The notes beneath the pieces were generated by a model. The model was not told where the DNA came from. It made no database searches and saw only the letters and a list, made by a program, of their open reading frames with translations. Shown in pieces: positions 24,093 to 41,700 of a DNA stretch of 64,000 nt. Source of the DNA: Dirofilaria immitis (Eukaryota > Nematoda > Chromadorea > Rhabditida > Onchocercidae). The stretch covers positions 5,208,001 to 5,272,000 of the forward strand of contig JAKNDB010000109.1 in the NCBI GenBank assembly GCA_024305405.1, written 5' to 3'. Both the position numbers and the translations under genes were made by a program. Each line of letters begins with the position of its first letter. Position 1 is the stretch's first letter.

Positions 24093-27000
24093 TTGCGTTC
24101 CGAAAAAAATCCGTAGCAAGAGGGTTGACACTTCGCAAAAACAATATACCCGCGCGAATAGAGATATATAAGAATATAAATTTCGGTCTCGGTTGGCCCT
24201 AATTAAAGCAGTTCTAACAGTTTGTAACTTGCTGATAATCTCAGACATTTGCTTCACTGCTTACTTATTAGAAGTACTTTTTATCTAACATTTTTATGGA
24301 ACATATTAAGCTTAGTTTTTCTAAGCAATGTTTACACACACTCTCTCTTGAAATGTTGACAGTCGATTTATGTCTGGCATCAATGTACTGTCACATTTGC
24401 TCAACTGGGAGTAACTCTGATGGTTACAACAATTAACCTTTGCTTTTAATGCTATTTTAGTTGTTCTTTATTCCCTAATATCACAGAATAGAAGGAAGCG
24501 AAGAACGATTTCTGAGGTATCCATCATCAGTTCTGGGAAAAATTAGCACCGTAAAAAAATCAATCCTAGAATCAGAAATGCATTCTACGTTCGTAATATA
24601 AAGTAGGAGTATGCACCATAAGAGGGGATGAATGTTCATTTATGAGATATAAGTTCATTTCTTTCTGAAATATCAATAGTTACATATTATAGCTTTATTA
24701 AATATGCTTTACCTGTACTTTCTCTTAAAATAAGGCATAGATAAGTAAGCAGATGACAAAAACACTTTTCCCTTTTGGTTACACTCATGCCATATCCTAC
24801 TTTACGAGAAGAGAAAGTACAGCTGAAGTATATCTGATAAAGCTCAAGCCAAAGACTTAAATCGAAGTAATTCCTCAGAAAACTTTTCTTTAAAAATTTA
24901 TTTCGCTTCTACACGAGCCCTAAACTCTTCTGGATATCTCGAAACCTTTGCATATAAAACAGTAGATACAAGGGAAGGGAAGAGTATGTTTTCAATAACG
25001 CTCTTGATATCCAATATCGAGTAATTTTAATCTGCTCAATCAGTTTCATGGAAGAATAAAGTTATTGAACAGTACGTGGGACTTTTCCCAATGGAAAACT
25101 AGACTCTTATTACTACTAATAAATTCACTACCTCCCCAAAAACAACATGCTTACATCAGCGATCCATTACAAGATCAATTTTATTATGAGAATTTTCATC
25201 CGTATTTTAAAATCTCTAGCAATTGAAAATTTTTAATATTATCAAATGATTAAGAAACATGAAGTTGATACGTCAGCACAAAATCAGCATTTTCGAGGAA
25301 TGTCTAACAATTTCTGAAATGGACTTTGGAATGTTTGTCATTCGTTGGTCGAAGGGACAACTTTATCCTTCAATTTTCATAGATGATAAGACAAGCTTAT
25401 AGGCAATCAAAATAACGTTTGCAGAGTTTTTAAAAAATTATTGTTGATATGACACAACATACTGACTGAATGTTAAATTGATAAAATGAAGTAACAGACC
25501 TCTTAGATCTCTTAAAGTTCGATAAGGGACGCAAGGATTAGTGACTCTGCAGCCTCTGCAACAGATAATTGCAGCACATTAACAGAACAAAAAACACAAA
25601 TATAAGCCTGATAAAAGAAACACGAGTTGGTATAAAAACGTATTGAATGTGATGACGTCATCGGGGAGATCCATCTTAACCAATTTCTAAATCAGCTCGC
25701 GTATTTTGAGGAGCACGAAAAGCTTTTATCAGGCAGAGCTACACTTCTTGCAATGAAAAGAGCAAAGAAAATGAGATGGCGAAATATGTCTACCAGGCGA
25801 ACACCCTCCTCATCTTCTTACTTCATCCCAAACGCCCACAACGACCTCTATTACTCTGATAACTTTGCATCAGCCTCACTTGGTTTCTCTCTGATAACAA
25901 TGACACAGTGGATGAGAAAAACAAGAATGAATAAGATTCTGTAGCAAAAGACACTCGAACCAAACCTCCCTTATAAACTGAATAAAATTGTCAAAATTCC
26001 TTCATTTAGCATTCTTTTGAGGATCCGTATATCAGTAAGATACACGTAATCAATTAAACCAGTTTGAAGTATAAAAATCTTAGTTCTATAAACAACTTAA
26101 CAGATGATTCTGTGGTTATCTTTTGCTGGCGGACCGATAGAAGCAATAAGAAAATGGGACCTGAAATTCTAGGAAGATCTTTATGGGAGATATTCATTAC
26201 ATTACAATGAACTGAACCTGAGTGAACTTCTTTTGTCAGAAGAATCTCCATCATTTTCGCGACGAACACATTTCAGTTCTAAAATCAGCTAACTGCATAA
26301 TAAAAATTACTAGATTTTGAAAAATCATTGTTGACAGACGATTACTCTCCAAAACAAAATATACTCGCCAAAACAAAATATATGTTAATGAAAATCAAAA
26401 GAAATCTCTGTAAGAGTCACAATTATTTCATGTAGTTATTAAAAAGAATTTCAAAAATATAACTACTTTCCAATTTTCTCATAACTAATTACGAGGCTTT
26501 AAAAAATATCGATGACCAAAAACCCTATATCTACGTGCCAAAAGTTGTCTCGGCTAGTGACTAGCAATGATTTCCAGTGTGACATGAGACATGAAATTAA
26601 AAAACTGCTTGTTAAGACAGAGAAAAGAAACGCATGGAAAATATCACTTTCATTTTAACTTAAATTTACTATTCCGAATGCAACATTCCTGACAGTTTTG
26701 ATCTATTATTCAATTAGCAACTTAATCCCCATGAAAAACCTGTCCACTGAATTCAAAAAAATATAAACAAGAAATATTTCTACTTGTCTTTCAATCTATA
26801 TAAAAATAATAACAAAAAACTAAAATTATTCTCCTTATTCAACTCAATGTAGTGAAGAAATCTCCGGAATCTCCTTACACTTGAATTTTTTGCCAATCTT
26901 GGATTCGTACGATTAGTAAACAGATAAGGGATGCAATAAAAGGTTGTTTAAAAGATCTAGAAAAATAAACTAAAATAATTAAAAACTCTTGAAAAATAAT

Positions 27001-27600
27001 GAAGTACATGATTAAAAACAGGAATAAAGCAAAAAAAAAAAATTTTCCCGTCGGCATTAACGAAAATAAAATCATATTAAATTAATTATTTACTCGTGGA
27101 TTGACCTTTCATGAGATATGTCAAAAGTTACTAATGCATGCACGAAATAACTGGTGCAAAATAATAGATCCTTTTCAACACTGATATCACGATGCAGTTT
27201 ACTACCTTCCAAAATCGCTCCAAATAAAAAAAAAAAGTGAAGAAGGCAGGGCGTTACATAGGAAAACGTATATTTTTAATTTTTGTTCTAACTATAAATC
27301 AATGTTGAAGAAAATTACTGCCTTCAGCACTGATTAGCTACTCAAATGTTTGTGTATGTAAATTGGTAACATATATTTATTACAACAGCATACTTCATGA
27401 AATCAGACAGCTCAGTGTGCGATGAATTCGAATGTAAAGAAATGGAATCAAAACTGAAACTAACCTCCTCTAAGATTATTCCCCATACGATCGCTTTCAC
27501 TTGGCAATCAATGGTTCCTATATTTTCTGAAAAAATATAGGAGCTTAGAAAGAAAAAAAAATAAACACAAGAACATAGGTTATCACTCCCCACGATTCAG
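24093..27600. other. Gene-poor region upstream of Neuralized
   Basis: Probably holds the Neuralized promoter and 5' UTR, divergent from choline kinase. No supported coding exon. A short direct repeat (CCAAAACAAAATATA, twice, 26348-26381) is the only local structure seen. Confidence 0.5.
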
Positions 27601-27639
27601 CGTACACTACCAGACAACATCAACTAATATATAATGTTA

Positions 27640-28440
27640 TATGTATTGTGAAGACCGCTGTACTCCTTCTTTTAGGTAATGAATATTACATATGGAGATT
27701 AACGATAGAAACAGAAGCCGGATAATTGGGAGAATCGCATTTCATACTTCACGTGTATAGATCCCACCTTGTGGTAGTTTTTATTTTGCTGAGTGGCCTG
27801 TCAGCATTAAGGATGCAATAGAAACTTTCAGTACCTCGGCGCTTATACCGCATACTGCAACATGCAATTAGACCTTGTGTCAGTTTTCATTTACGAACTG
27901 GAGTCAACTTCAATGATGGATATCTCGAATACGTGGTCATTTCGAAAACCCAGATCCAAATGACCCGTTCGGGAATTCCACATATCAACACTATTTAATT
28001 CCCTTTCAACTTATCAGTTTGGAACCACTGTAATCATAAATATACCTGGAAGTCAGTACTTTGAAACAAGAAGTAATAAAATGAACAACCAGCCGATCCT
28101 GATTATCTTATTTCATTGCTCAACATTTCGAAAATAGCGAATCTACATCTAACATACTTAAATCAGTTTATCAGAACATCTACTTAAGCTGCTATACATA
28201 TGGTTACTGTACAAGTCAGGATTATGTAATCATATATTATACATTGCCAAAATTTTTGCATCAACCAACTTTGTTCTTCTTGGCGTTCAGGATGATCCTG
28301 ACGTTGATGCCAAAAGATGTCACAAAGATTTTAGCTGCTATAATGTCATTCCTCTACTTTTTGCTCGACCTTTCCAGTCGGACTTCGACAACATCATCAA
28401 AATTGGATAAGCAAAACATAGTAGGATATCAATAAAAATG
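27640..28440. other. Broken protein-like reading frames, possibly a decayed coding element
   Basis: On the plus strand one frame reads CGSFYFAEWPVSIKDAIETF, then HFENPDPNDPFGNSTYQHY, interrupted by three stops. A different frame after an acceptor-like GTTCAG at 28290 reads DDPDVDAKRCHKDFSCYN. The minus strand also has open stretches here (for example NDIIAAKIFVTSFGINVR). The coding strand cannot be decided by eye and no family is recognised. It may be a dead transposon or simply a GC-richer patch with few stops. Confidence 0.2.
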
Positions 28441-28559
28441 AAAGAACTTGGAAAAAATCTTCAAATACATAATTTTTTTCGAAGATTAGAAGATTTTTCG
28501 ACTTCGCTATACACTTCACTGCCGCCGTATTCCTACATATGTGTTAGAAAAAGCTAGCA

Positions 28560-28960
28560 CATAAACTTGCGATTAAATGAGCAGAAGAAAAGACAAGAAC
28601 CTGCACTTCAGTACGAGTACAACACAGAAGCATTTTCCTTCTCTTCCCGCCTTCTACGAATCCGTCTATACCCCCATAACTTGCGACATCCCCTTTCTTT
28701 CCTAAGCCCAGCGTCGGACATTCGCCAAGTCTCAGCAAACAACTTCGTATACTGAATGCATCGGCCGCAACAGGATCACAGTGAAAATGCGGTCTCAGTA
28801 CCTTCGCTCATTGAGATGACGGATAACAGCTCGGCAAGACTTGGGGTTGTTGTATGTGCCATTTCATTCATTTTCTTGATCTGCCTCAAAAATTTTTTGT
28901 ACTTTTACAAGCAATTATATCTCAAAATTAGCACTCAACAAGCGATATTTCATTAGAAAT
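28560..28960 (+). other. GC-richer island with a transmembrane-like ORF end
   Basis: Composition is clearly less AT-rich than the flanks. A 66-codon frame (28756-28956) reads NSSARLGVVVCAISFIFLIC, like a single membrane-spanning segment after a hydrophilic stretch. The other two frames and the opposite strand are also fairly open, so coding status is undecided. Confidence 0.2.
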
Positions 28961-30362
28961 TTAATAATGAATTAATAGTTGAATTGCTGAGTTATAGTTG
29001 ATAATGTTCAGCATTGACTTTTCACTAATGTCTTCAACTCGTGTTTCTTCTGTTGGAAGTCTGTTGAATCCCGAAGGTTAAGTATTCCACTGTCTATCGG
29101 AAAGTTTATCAAAATATTTTGAAAAATGAAGTGAATTCCATTCGTTTTAGTTAAAAGCCGCTGACACCACAACTGATTATGAATGTCGCATGCTACAAAT
29201 AATAATGTCGCTCCCTTTCATCTTTTTGCGGTGCATAGTGTCTTCACGACTACATTTTTTCATTTCTCTATGACAAGCTGCGTGATGATGCTGTATATTT
29301 GGTGTCACGCATACCATAAAACTTATTTGTCCTAAATTCATCAACATTCACAAAAAGGCACAAATCTAAGTTTCATTTCCATTGTCCATGATACTCCCTT
29401 TGGTACTGCATCATAAATTTTTATTCTACATAAGCGATCTCGATATTTGCGATGTACATTCTGTCCTCATTGTCTGACCTATAAATTTTAAGCTCCAATT
29501 ACCTATTCTCTAATTTATGCTGCTCTGATTTTATAATGCTCAATTAATGGAATACATTTCGAGAAAAAACTAATAGTTCCCAGACAGTACAGTCGACCGT
29601 CCAAGTCACTAAATACCGTCCGGGAATCTTACATCTGTCACTAGTAAGTAAGAAATTCATCACACGGTTAGTGAAAAGATAGACTGTGAATTGCGAGATA
29701 GTAGCGTCAATTGATTAGGCAGAAGTGGGTTGCGTGCAACTATGATAGCATGTCCACCGCGATCAATATTTGCTTTGGCTTGGTGTAACGCGTAAACACG
29801 ATGTGGAGAGATATGCACACTTTTAACTGGTTGGTACTCGTCCAATGTCAGTTAGTTAGTTGGCCGAGACAAAATGTTTGCGACAATCGTTTTTCATATG
29901 CTTGATATCCAAAATTTCTTCATGACTGTAATTCCTATTACCCCTGTTTCTTTTTCGATGCAAACTGTGGCTCCAATATCATAAGTCACCGTTCAACAAA
30001 AATAGGCTAAAGCAAAGCTGCTGTTGTGATTTGCTACATCAAATTAGGAACTTTACTTTTTCTCTTCTATTTTCTTGCTTTATGGTAGGCTGTAATAGTA
30101 GCGTAGTTTTTCATACTTCCTGATTGCTACAATCACAATCACATTGAACTAAGTTATACTAGCGCCTGAAAAGAAGTCATAATAATGTGATGAACGTCAT
30201 CAGATTTAGGAATATTGTTTAATGGTTTGGAAAAATGCGAAAAAGAGGAGGGTATATTTACAGTTCATGTTACGAGCACTTCATTTTGCTTTGAAGGAAA
30301 TTTGTAATTTTCAAAATTGAGAAAAACGCTTTTTTTATTCATAATTTTGCAACTCTTTTTCA
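28961..30362. other. Intergenic region upstream of choline kinase
   Basis: No supported gene. A minus-strand open frame at 29660-29845 is moderately protein-like but has no ATG near its start and no clear splice acceptor. Confidence 0.5.
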
Positions 30363-30363
30363 G
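30362..30363 (+). promoter_or_regulatory. Probable trans-splice acceptor of the choline kinase gene
   Basis: A T-rich run ending TTTTTCAG lies 37 bases before the start codon at 30401, with no supported upstream exon. Spliced-leader addition is the likely use (inference). Confidence 0.4.
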
Positions 30364-30400
30364 ACAAGAAGGTGCAGTTCAACATTTTCTTCACACAGCG

Positions 30401-33424
<3,024 letters not shown>

Positions 33425-35763
33425 GATTCAAAGATAATAAAATCAAATCTGACGTGCATGGAATCTTAAAACGAATTATTCCAGTTATTGTTTTTGATGA
33501 GAGAGTCTAATTTCATTTATTCATTATGAATTGAATCTGTTCTAAATGAATTGAATCTACAAAAGATTTATAAATTTTAGTAGGGTAACAAGTATCGAAA
33601 TGTTTGAAACACTAGGAAGAAATTTTATGCCGATTGACACTGTGATAAATTTTACCGCAAAAATTTGGCTTATTACCGAACGATAATATAATTATAGTAA
33701 ATTTTAATGAATATTGTTATTTATGATAGAGTTCTAAAAACATGTTCGTTAATATTTTTGAGTGTCACGTATTCTATTAAAATCCCTGTCTCCTGTTATA
33801 CTCCAAGCCACTATGTGCAATTTGCTTGAAGGGACGATAAAAACTTATAAAAATAAGAGTTGTAATATTAGGACAGGCACAAATATAATAACGATTCGAG
33901 CGAGTGTCAAATTTCGAAAAAATGAATAATCGGTGAGGAGTGGGATTACTTAAGTGATGGAACGGAGCGTGCGTCGTATTTTTTCCACATCATTCAAACT
34001 TCTTTTGGATTTCCTCCCGCTTAATAACTGAACACTCACTATTTCTGTAACATGTAAAAAATTTGTGTTTTGATTCATTAAACTTTTTCGTAGTAGTCGA
34101 AGAAATATAAAATTCAGGATTCAGGAAAATTAAGATATTGTAGTTCCTTGCTCTGTGTCCCTCATTTCTTTCATCCTGGAAATTTTACTGGAAACATCAA
34201 TAATATCAGCGAGGCAGATAAGAAAGTCTAGGGACTAATCGAATAGTAAACAGGGTCTGATTGTTACGCTGTACAGTCACGTCCTTTCATGATAAAGATT
34301 ATCTTCTCCATCTGTTGTCTCCAATATTGTTGAAATGTTGATACACTCTGAACACTGATATTTAAGTCCCTAAAACTAGAATAATTTATGCATATATATC
34401 GGTGGACAATCTATTTCAGACAAAGTGTGTCCATTCAAGTCTGAAGAGTATGTCATTTATTTTGTGACTATATAATTCAGCAAAAGTTTTCAGTTGACAG
34501 TATTAGTAGTGTGGTTATGGATTGTTAACTTAGTTTTCAGTGGCATTACACGTGTTAGCTTTATGCTCGACACGAAGCGAAAATTCTCTTGTTTTGTAAA
34601 GAGATATGCTTACTACAGAAAAGTCGAAATTAATATTTCTAGAAAAAGTTACACAAAAGGAAATAGATTGCAAAATATATCAAAAAATATTCTTAAAAAT
34701 GCAATATAACTTACGAACCTGAACATTTCTTATTAGCACGAATGTAAACATGTCAAAATCAAAAACAGTATCAAATTTCAAACTCAAGACAAAACAAAGG
34801 CAGAATTTAAGTTAAAATCACAAGGATAAGCATCGTATTGGAACAAATTCTGCGTTTCCTAAAACGCATATACGACAGTTGTTCTTTGTCTAATCGTCTC
34901 CATTATAACCACTGATTGTAACTACTCAGGGCAATTTTATTGCTCTAATCTCCATGATTCATCTCTGCGATCTCAAATGGGAAAAATTTTTTCGTATAGG
35001 AAAGTGAAATAGGGGATAAGTGCAATTTTTAAATTCCAAATCTTTTCAGTTAAAAAAAAAAAAGAAAATCACGGAACCATTTCAGACGATTTGTATATGC
35101 GAACTTCTCTGCCTACTGATGTTAAGAATATGGATAACGGAAAGGAGAGTCTAGATACGCCAGATTGATGAATATATTTGACACTTGAACGTGATGAACT
35201 GAAATGTATTTTTTGCTAATGAATTGCATCGTCAATGCAGCCCAGTTAAATGTAGTATACCAATTTAGGATGAATGCTACTGATCCTTCCAACAAATCCT
35301 TATTTAAAAACCAGCGAAGAAAGAGGAATTATCAACTGTTTTTAGGACAGGCTGCATAATAGAACAACTGTTACGACATTTGATATAAATCAGAAAATCA
35401 GTGGAAATACGAGAAATCAGAAAATTGTTTGTTGCATATAACAACATATAAGCTGTAAATGAATATGATGAAAGCGAATCAATCAGCAGCGCTGCTAAAT
35501 CACATAGAACATAAACAGAGCAAAGCCTTGGCAATCTAGAGGATTAGTTTCGTCTTTTGTCTCTTACTTGCCTTTTAAAGGGAATCAGGTATTCTAGACA
35601 ACAAGCAAATCTGCTAATCATCTCTCTTCACTTTGCTTTGCTTCAATGAGGTCACGTCATTTGATCAGTGATACTTGCAAGAAACAAAAATTTACATGTG
35701 CTGTTAGTGACTGGTTGATGACACTTCCAGCTTTGTTCGAAGTTCACTGTAGCAAATTTTCCA
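33425..35763. other. Convergent intergenic region, choline kinase and zinc-finger gene 3' ends
   Basis: Begins with the kinase polyadenylation signal at 33436-33441. Open frames at 34494-34709 (plus, no ATG start) and 35304-35534 (minus) show no motif. A short duplicated phrase (ATGAATTGAATCT, at 33528 and 33547) is the only repeat seen. Confidence 0.5.
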
Positions 35764-38700
35764 TCAATTTTTAATCGCTGGGATTGCATCTGGGCCCCCA
35801 CTTTGTAATAGCGCCAGAGCAGCTAGTGCACTTTGCTGAAAAATTCACTGCAACGAATTATTCTGTGTACACCAAATTTGGAAAGGTTTATATTCCTATT
35901 TTGGAGCTTGTTAGTAGAATAAAGTATTCGTTGAAAAAACGCTAATTGACGCCATTATGCTCATCTCCAGATCAATTAAGAGAAAATCGGGGATTTTCGG
36001 ACCCAGCCCTACACTAATCATTATTTGCAATTTGATTACCTGATAACCGATCAAAATCTCTTCAAATATTTCAATTTGATGTCTGAGCTCTTCTTTTTCA
36101 TGTTCAAACTGTCGTAGTGTTTTGTCCAGTCCCGTTAACTGAATATCCAGGTGATCAATTTCCATTTCATGATTCAAAATTTTCGTTTCAGGGATTGATT
36201 TCTCGTTTCTGCTACACCACATTTGGCTTTTAGCACCTTCAAGCAGAAAAAAAATTTTCCTTTGTTAAACACAAATTTAGGAGATAAGCATAACGACGTT
36301 CAATTTTCAGGTTTGTATTTTTCCTATCGGAGAACCTATCAATAGAAAATTCCATTATATCTTCGTGGTATGATGTGTTTAACTTAAAATCATTGCTAGG
36401 CGTTGTGTACTCAAACAGTTTAATAAGTGAATTTTTAATAATTTCCTATTCAATATTAAAAATGTTCATCCATTACTCGGATATTGCACGAAGGCAAAAG
36501 TTAGAACAAACAGTTTATATCTATGATGTGCGGCCCATAATTTATTTCTCACTTCATTTCTATCTTCGGATCAGGTAAGCAATGATATTAGTTATATATA
36601 TATATGTTAATTATATTTATCAGAGATGATTGTAACGACTATTGATAAAATAATCTTTCTATTCACGAATATTATAACTTCAGATGATTTTGAAAAATCC
36701 AAATTCATTTACGGGATATAAGAATCTCACAGTCAATAATAAACTGAGGACTTGAACAAACATTTGTTTTCAGGACGAGTTGTTGGTTAATATTAGAAAA
36801 GATCACAGAGAAAAGACCACAGGTATATAAATGCGTAAAAGTTACCGTGCAGTCACAGCTCTTAATAGGACTGGTAGAAGCATCAACGAGTGTAACGCCA
36901 TTCGAAGTTGTTCTGCTCACTGTTGTCGCCGTTGGAGGAGGAGGGCCACCGTTTGACGATTTACCATAGTCGTCTATTTTAGTATTTGTACCTACGATAT
37001 TCTGCTTTCGTGGTAATGTAGCAAATCCCTATAAATCTTTCACTCCTGGGTAAATCGTTTATATTATCAGCATATAATTATCATTTAATTAAAAGCTCTC
37101 AGTTTTTCTTTATATCCGAATCAAAACATTTAGACTTGAAAAAGTTGAATAATTTTACTGATCTAATTTGATTTTCAATCAAAAATAAATAACAACCTCA
37201 AATTTGAGATAGACTACAACAATCCTCAAATTTGAGATAGACTACAACAATTTCAAACTATTCAATTTTTTATTTACCTCATTTTCGAAAATGAGGTAAA
37301 TAAAAAAATTGCTCATTGTTGAGATTTAGAAAATGTTATGGAACTTTGTTTGGCGGTTTTATTCAATAATGCAGTTTTTTTCATTTTTTGCAGATTATAT
37401 TTCGAAACAGTTCCCAAGAACTAAGAAAAACCTGAGAAATTTTACTTCATCATCTTCATCGTCTGCACCGACAAAAGCTGTTGATGCCCGTAGCTGTTGA
37501 GGATTGCTGGCTTTCCTTTTGTTTCGATGATTTCGAGTAACACTTAAACCTTTCTTTTCAAGTAAATCATCCAATAAACTTCCATTCACCGATCGCTTAC
37601 ATTCCTATAATTTTGTCGAGCAAATGTAAGTATAGAAAATACGAACATAATACTTCTAAGCCAATCTTTAAACTTAGCTAGTTCATTAAGATGAAAAATG
37701 ATTTAAGTATTAATGTGACATTTAATTTGACAACTATTTAATTTTCGTTTACTAACTTATTTTAGGTTTTCTGCACCTCATATTCTTGCGCTTTTTTCTT
37801 TTATATACGTCATTGTCAAACAGACATCTGTGAGAGACATCCGGGATAAATAAACCTTGAGTTATTAAACATAAATTCACTTGTTAAGAAGTTTGATATA
37901 AAAAATGAATACCCAAACACTAAAGAATTGAAAGAAAAGCTAGAAAACCTGAAGCATTCAGATGGAGAGAGAAAAATAGCGAATTAAATAAAATGAAATG
38001 AAGATGGAGTAAAGTGAAATGAAACGGATACACTTTCTCTGTCCTTTGTTTATGGCCATGCTATTTTAGTCCATCATAAGAAATATACTTTATAAACGTA
38101 ACGTTATTTCTCTCAATGCTGTTACCGACAACTTTCACTATAACCAAAATCTTCAACCGTAAACTGACAAGAATAAGCTAATTAGAAATGTTGATTTAGC
38201 AGGCAATCCTAATTTAATGTTTCATTCTCATACTACTTTTGAATTATCATTCCTTTGCTAAATACCATTTCGATTTCCCAATTTTTCGTTTATGCTTATT
38301 TACCTCTCAGTTTTCTCTCATTATTTGGAAATTTGTCATTGAAACAAACCTTTCAATAAAAGTGTTTTTATATTTACTAATTGTTATCGTCTCGATTCTG
38401 ATTTGTCTGTTACAGATGCTTTAGACACTTTACTATACATGAATATAAGTATTAAAAATTTCGGTAGCGGAAAAACAAGTAAATAAAATATTTATATTGC
38501 ATCAAGTAATTGAATGTACGAAGTTGTATAAAAGAGACCCGAATAACTGTCAGATAGTTTTCAGTCAAAACTGATTAGGTCAAATATGGGTCAAGAGTAA
38601 GCAAAAATCGTACCTGTGAAGAGATGGAATTTGGTGTTTTACTTGGCGATGCAAGAGAAGCATTTTTAGCAACACTAACATCAATGCGATTTGAAGTTTG

Positions 38701-41700
38701 TTCATCATCCTTCGATTCCATTTTCAGCGTTATATTTGTTGTTGTTGCTTCCTCTTTTGTAAGTTTATACCTTCTGCATTATTTGTTACTAAAATTTAAA
38801 GATTATTAAGTTATGTAGTAAGTCGAAAAAATCTTACTAAATTTGAACTTCCAACAGGATTGAGAAAACTGCCGCAAACCTATTTGAGGAAAAATGATAT
38901 AACTTGAGGTATGCCAAGTAGTTCCAAGTTACATAAGTTATATATATATTTTTTTTAAATAAACCGAACTCATATTTGCAGTTAATCGCAAGGAACACTT
39001 AAACCAAAATCTAATATCTCTCGACTATTGTCACAAGATCCTGTTGGAATACTAGAATCTAATATTATGTCCAAAATCGCTGTTAAAAATACCTGTCAAT
39101 AAATTGGTAGAATTGAAAGGAGTCACAGTAAAAGCATTATTTGCCAACCATGCTGCCAACCAGCTATTCTGATTGCTGGTATCCGTGTTCATTTGTGTCA
39201 GCAAATTATTTGGCTGTAAAATTTATTAATCGTAATGAACATATCTACAAAAAAGTTCAAAGTATCGAGTATATCTTAACAAAGCCATTGTACAAAGAGC
39301 TCATTTTCAGAACAGATAAGTCTATTTTTAAGCATTCAGTATTTTGAGAATGCCGATGCTTGACCAACGTTAAATGGAACTACTTGACAACTAGCTGGCG
39401 TATAATCGTATCACCAGCAGGAAATGCAATGGCAGAAAACCCTGCTTCAGTCCTCATGATGTTTGGAAATTGAAGAGAATTAAGTAACATAAGTTGAACT
39501 TATGAAACGAATCCTTTGTAGTGAATGATATTTAACCTTGGTTGTAAATCGAAATAAACTATCGGTATTATTAAGCGTAGCCGGAAATATGGATCCGTCC
39601 AATAAACCGTTATTATTACCAAATAATGAACTTTTAACATGCGTTTGTTCGCCTTGTGGTGATTCATTTCCACAAGCTTCCGAAGGACTTACTGATGGAC
39701 TTCCTTCAAGCTCTCTTGGTGACATTTCTCCCACGACTGCAAAAAACTATAGACAATAATAGTTTTAGAGCTAAAACCTTTTATATGAACAGCGCTTGAT
39801 TTGTGATAGTTGCACACCGAATCTTCTTGTTAGAAGAAGTTCCAATATCATATCCAGTTAATTTATAGGAAATAGCTAAACGTGTACGCCGAATCTTTTT
39901 ATCATTATATATATTTACTTTTTCATTGTAAAATATATAATGTTATGTTATACTGTATTGCATAAGACAATGAAAACTTTCTAAAGACATGAAATTTTCA
40001 TAATTTGCCTTCTGGCTTATTTGTTAGAAAATTTTTTTAATGTTTGGTGAGGAATAAGAACAGAACCTCCAGCCATTCCAGGACCATCATTAGAACTTCT
40101 TGCAAGGACAGAAACATCACCAGGAGTACCATTTCGTAGCATACTCTGCATATGTATATGTAAGCTTGTCTTATCAGGATATGCCCAATTACAACATCGA
40201 CACATAAACATTCGCTGAAATGGAATGTATGCGGAACATGTGCGATCGAAGCGTTTCATTTCCAGAACAACCTATCATTGTTAATTATATTAAAATATTT
40301 TTAAAATATAGCAACATATATATTACATTCTAAGAAAAGATTCAGGACTACATAGGATTTTTCCTATTTAATTAGAATCTCTACAAGAGAAAAAAATTTT
40401 ACAATAATACTTCAATTTAGAATGCTGAGAATATAAAATTGAAATCAAAATCGCATTAAATGAATAAAAATATATGTTTTATTTCATTTTACTTATATGG
40501 AATTTACTAACTGTGCAAAAATTGGAAAATGAAACAAAGCAAATGAACACAGATGAATTAACTAAATATAAATATATGAAATAATGAGATTTGAGAGATA
40601 ATTGGGATATTGAAACTGGAGATTCTTGAATACTGTATTATTTTTTTTCTTGTGGCTGATCCTTTTATCTGTAATCCGCTTTATGAGGAATGTTTAAAGC
40701 AACCAACTAGATTCCCATCTTTTCTCGAAAGTGAACAATCATTTTCTTTTTCTATTTTTCCATCTAATCTTAAAGGAAGCTCATATTCATCAAAATAAAT
40801 AATCAGCAGTAAATTCAAGATGGAGAAAAGAGAAGCAATGTAACTAAGTGAAAAGTATGCCTCGTAGTTTTCTGCACTTCATCGATCATCTACTATCCGT
40901 TTTTAAACTTCTTGATCTCGTGCCATACTACATAAAGGAGAAGCATGAATAATCAAATACTTTTTTGACTTATCATTTCCTCTATCCTTCATGATTGGTA
41001 AATGATTTTCCCGTTTCTAAATTATTTTAAAAAATATCAGCATTTTCCAGAATCGAACTAGTTTTTACCATATTTAAAATTCTTAATCTACATATTAGCT
41101 ATTGTAAAATTTAGATTCGAAATAGAATTTTTGATAAAACTATTCCATCTCCTTTTCGTTTCGTATATATAAATCTATGGAACGAAACTGAGCACATAAG
41201 ATTATAGGAGAGCAGGAATTAAGCTTTTGCATAAGGAAAGAAATAGAACATGCGTTAGGAGGTAATGAGAAAGGTTTGGAGCAGGTGAGCAAATTTATTA
41301 TACTTTACTAAAATAGCATATGAAATTTTTAAATTAAGCATTTCGAATGCAGTATGCTTATTTCCATCCAGTGGATGATATTCTTTTCTATTTATTATCT
41401 ATCAGATTGTTTGTTATTCGCATTTTAATTTTTTTCTTATTGTTATAAAGATATAAAGCTGAAACATTTTGAAAAATATTGTTGGAACCGAAGATATCGA
41501 GTGATAATTGGCATTTCTGAGTATTGTGAGAAAGCTACATTCAAATTTAAGACAGTCAAAAGCGTCATACAGGGCGACAGATTACGAGCAACTGATTTTC
41601 ATCAAACATTCCAAACCACGAATCAATAGTTTGTTAGTGTCAACTTATACAGTGAAAAATGATACGAAATTTGGAATAATATAAATCATAGACGCTGATT

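Noticed and set aside
29660..29845. 61-codon minus-strand frame (SVHISPHRVYALHQAKANID)
   Set aside because: Moderately protein-like but lacks ATG, clear acceptor and any partner exon.
39390..39450. Minus-strand exon-like piece reading GFSAIAFPAGDTIIRQL
   Set aside because: The neighbouring zinc-finger exons join directly in phase 0 without it, and no acceptor puts it in frame.
39538..39759. 73-codon plus-strand frame
   Set aside because: Shadow of zinc-finger exon 4 on the opposite strand.
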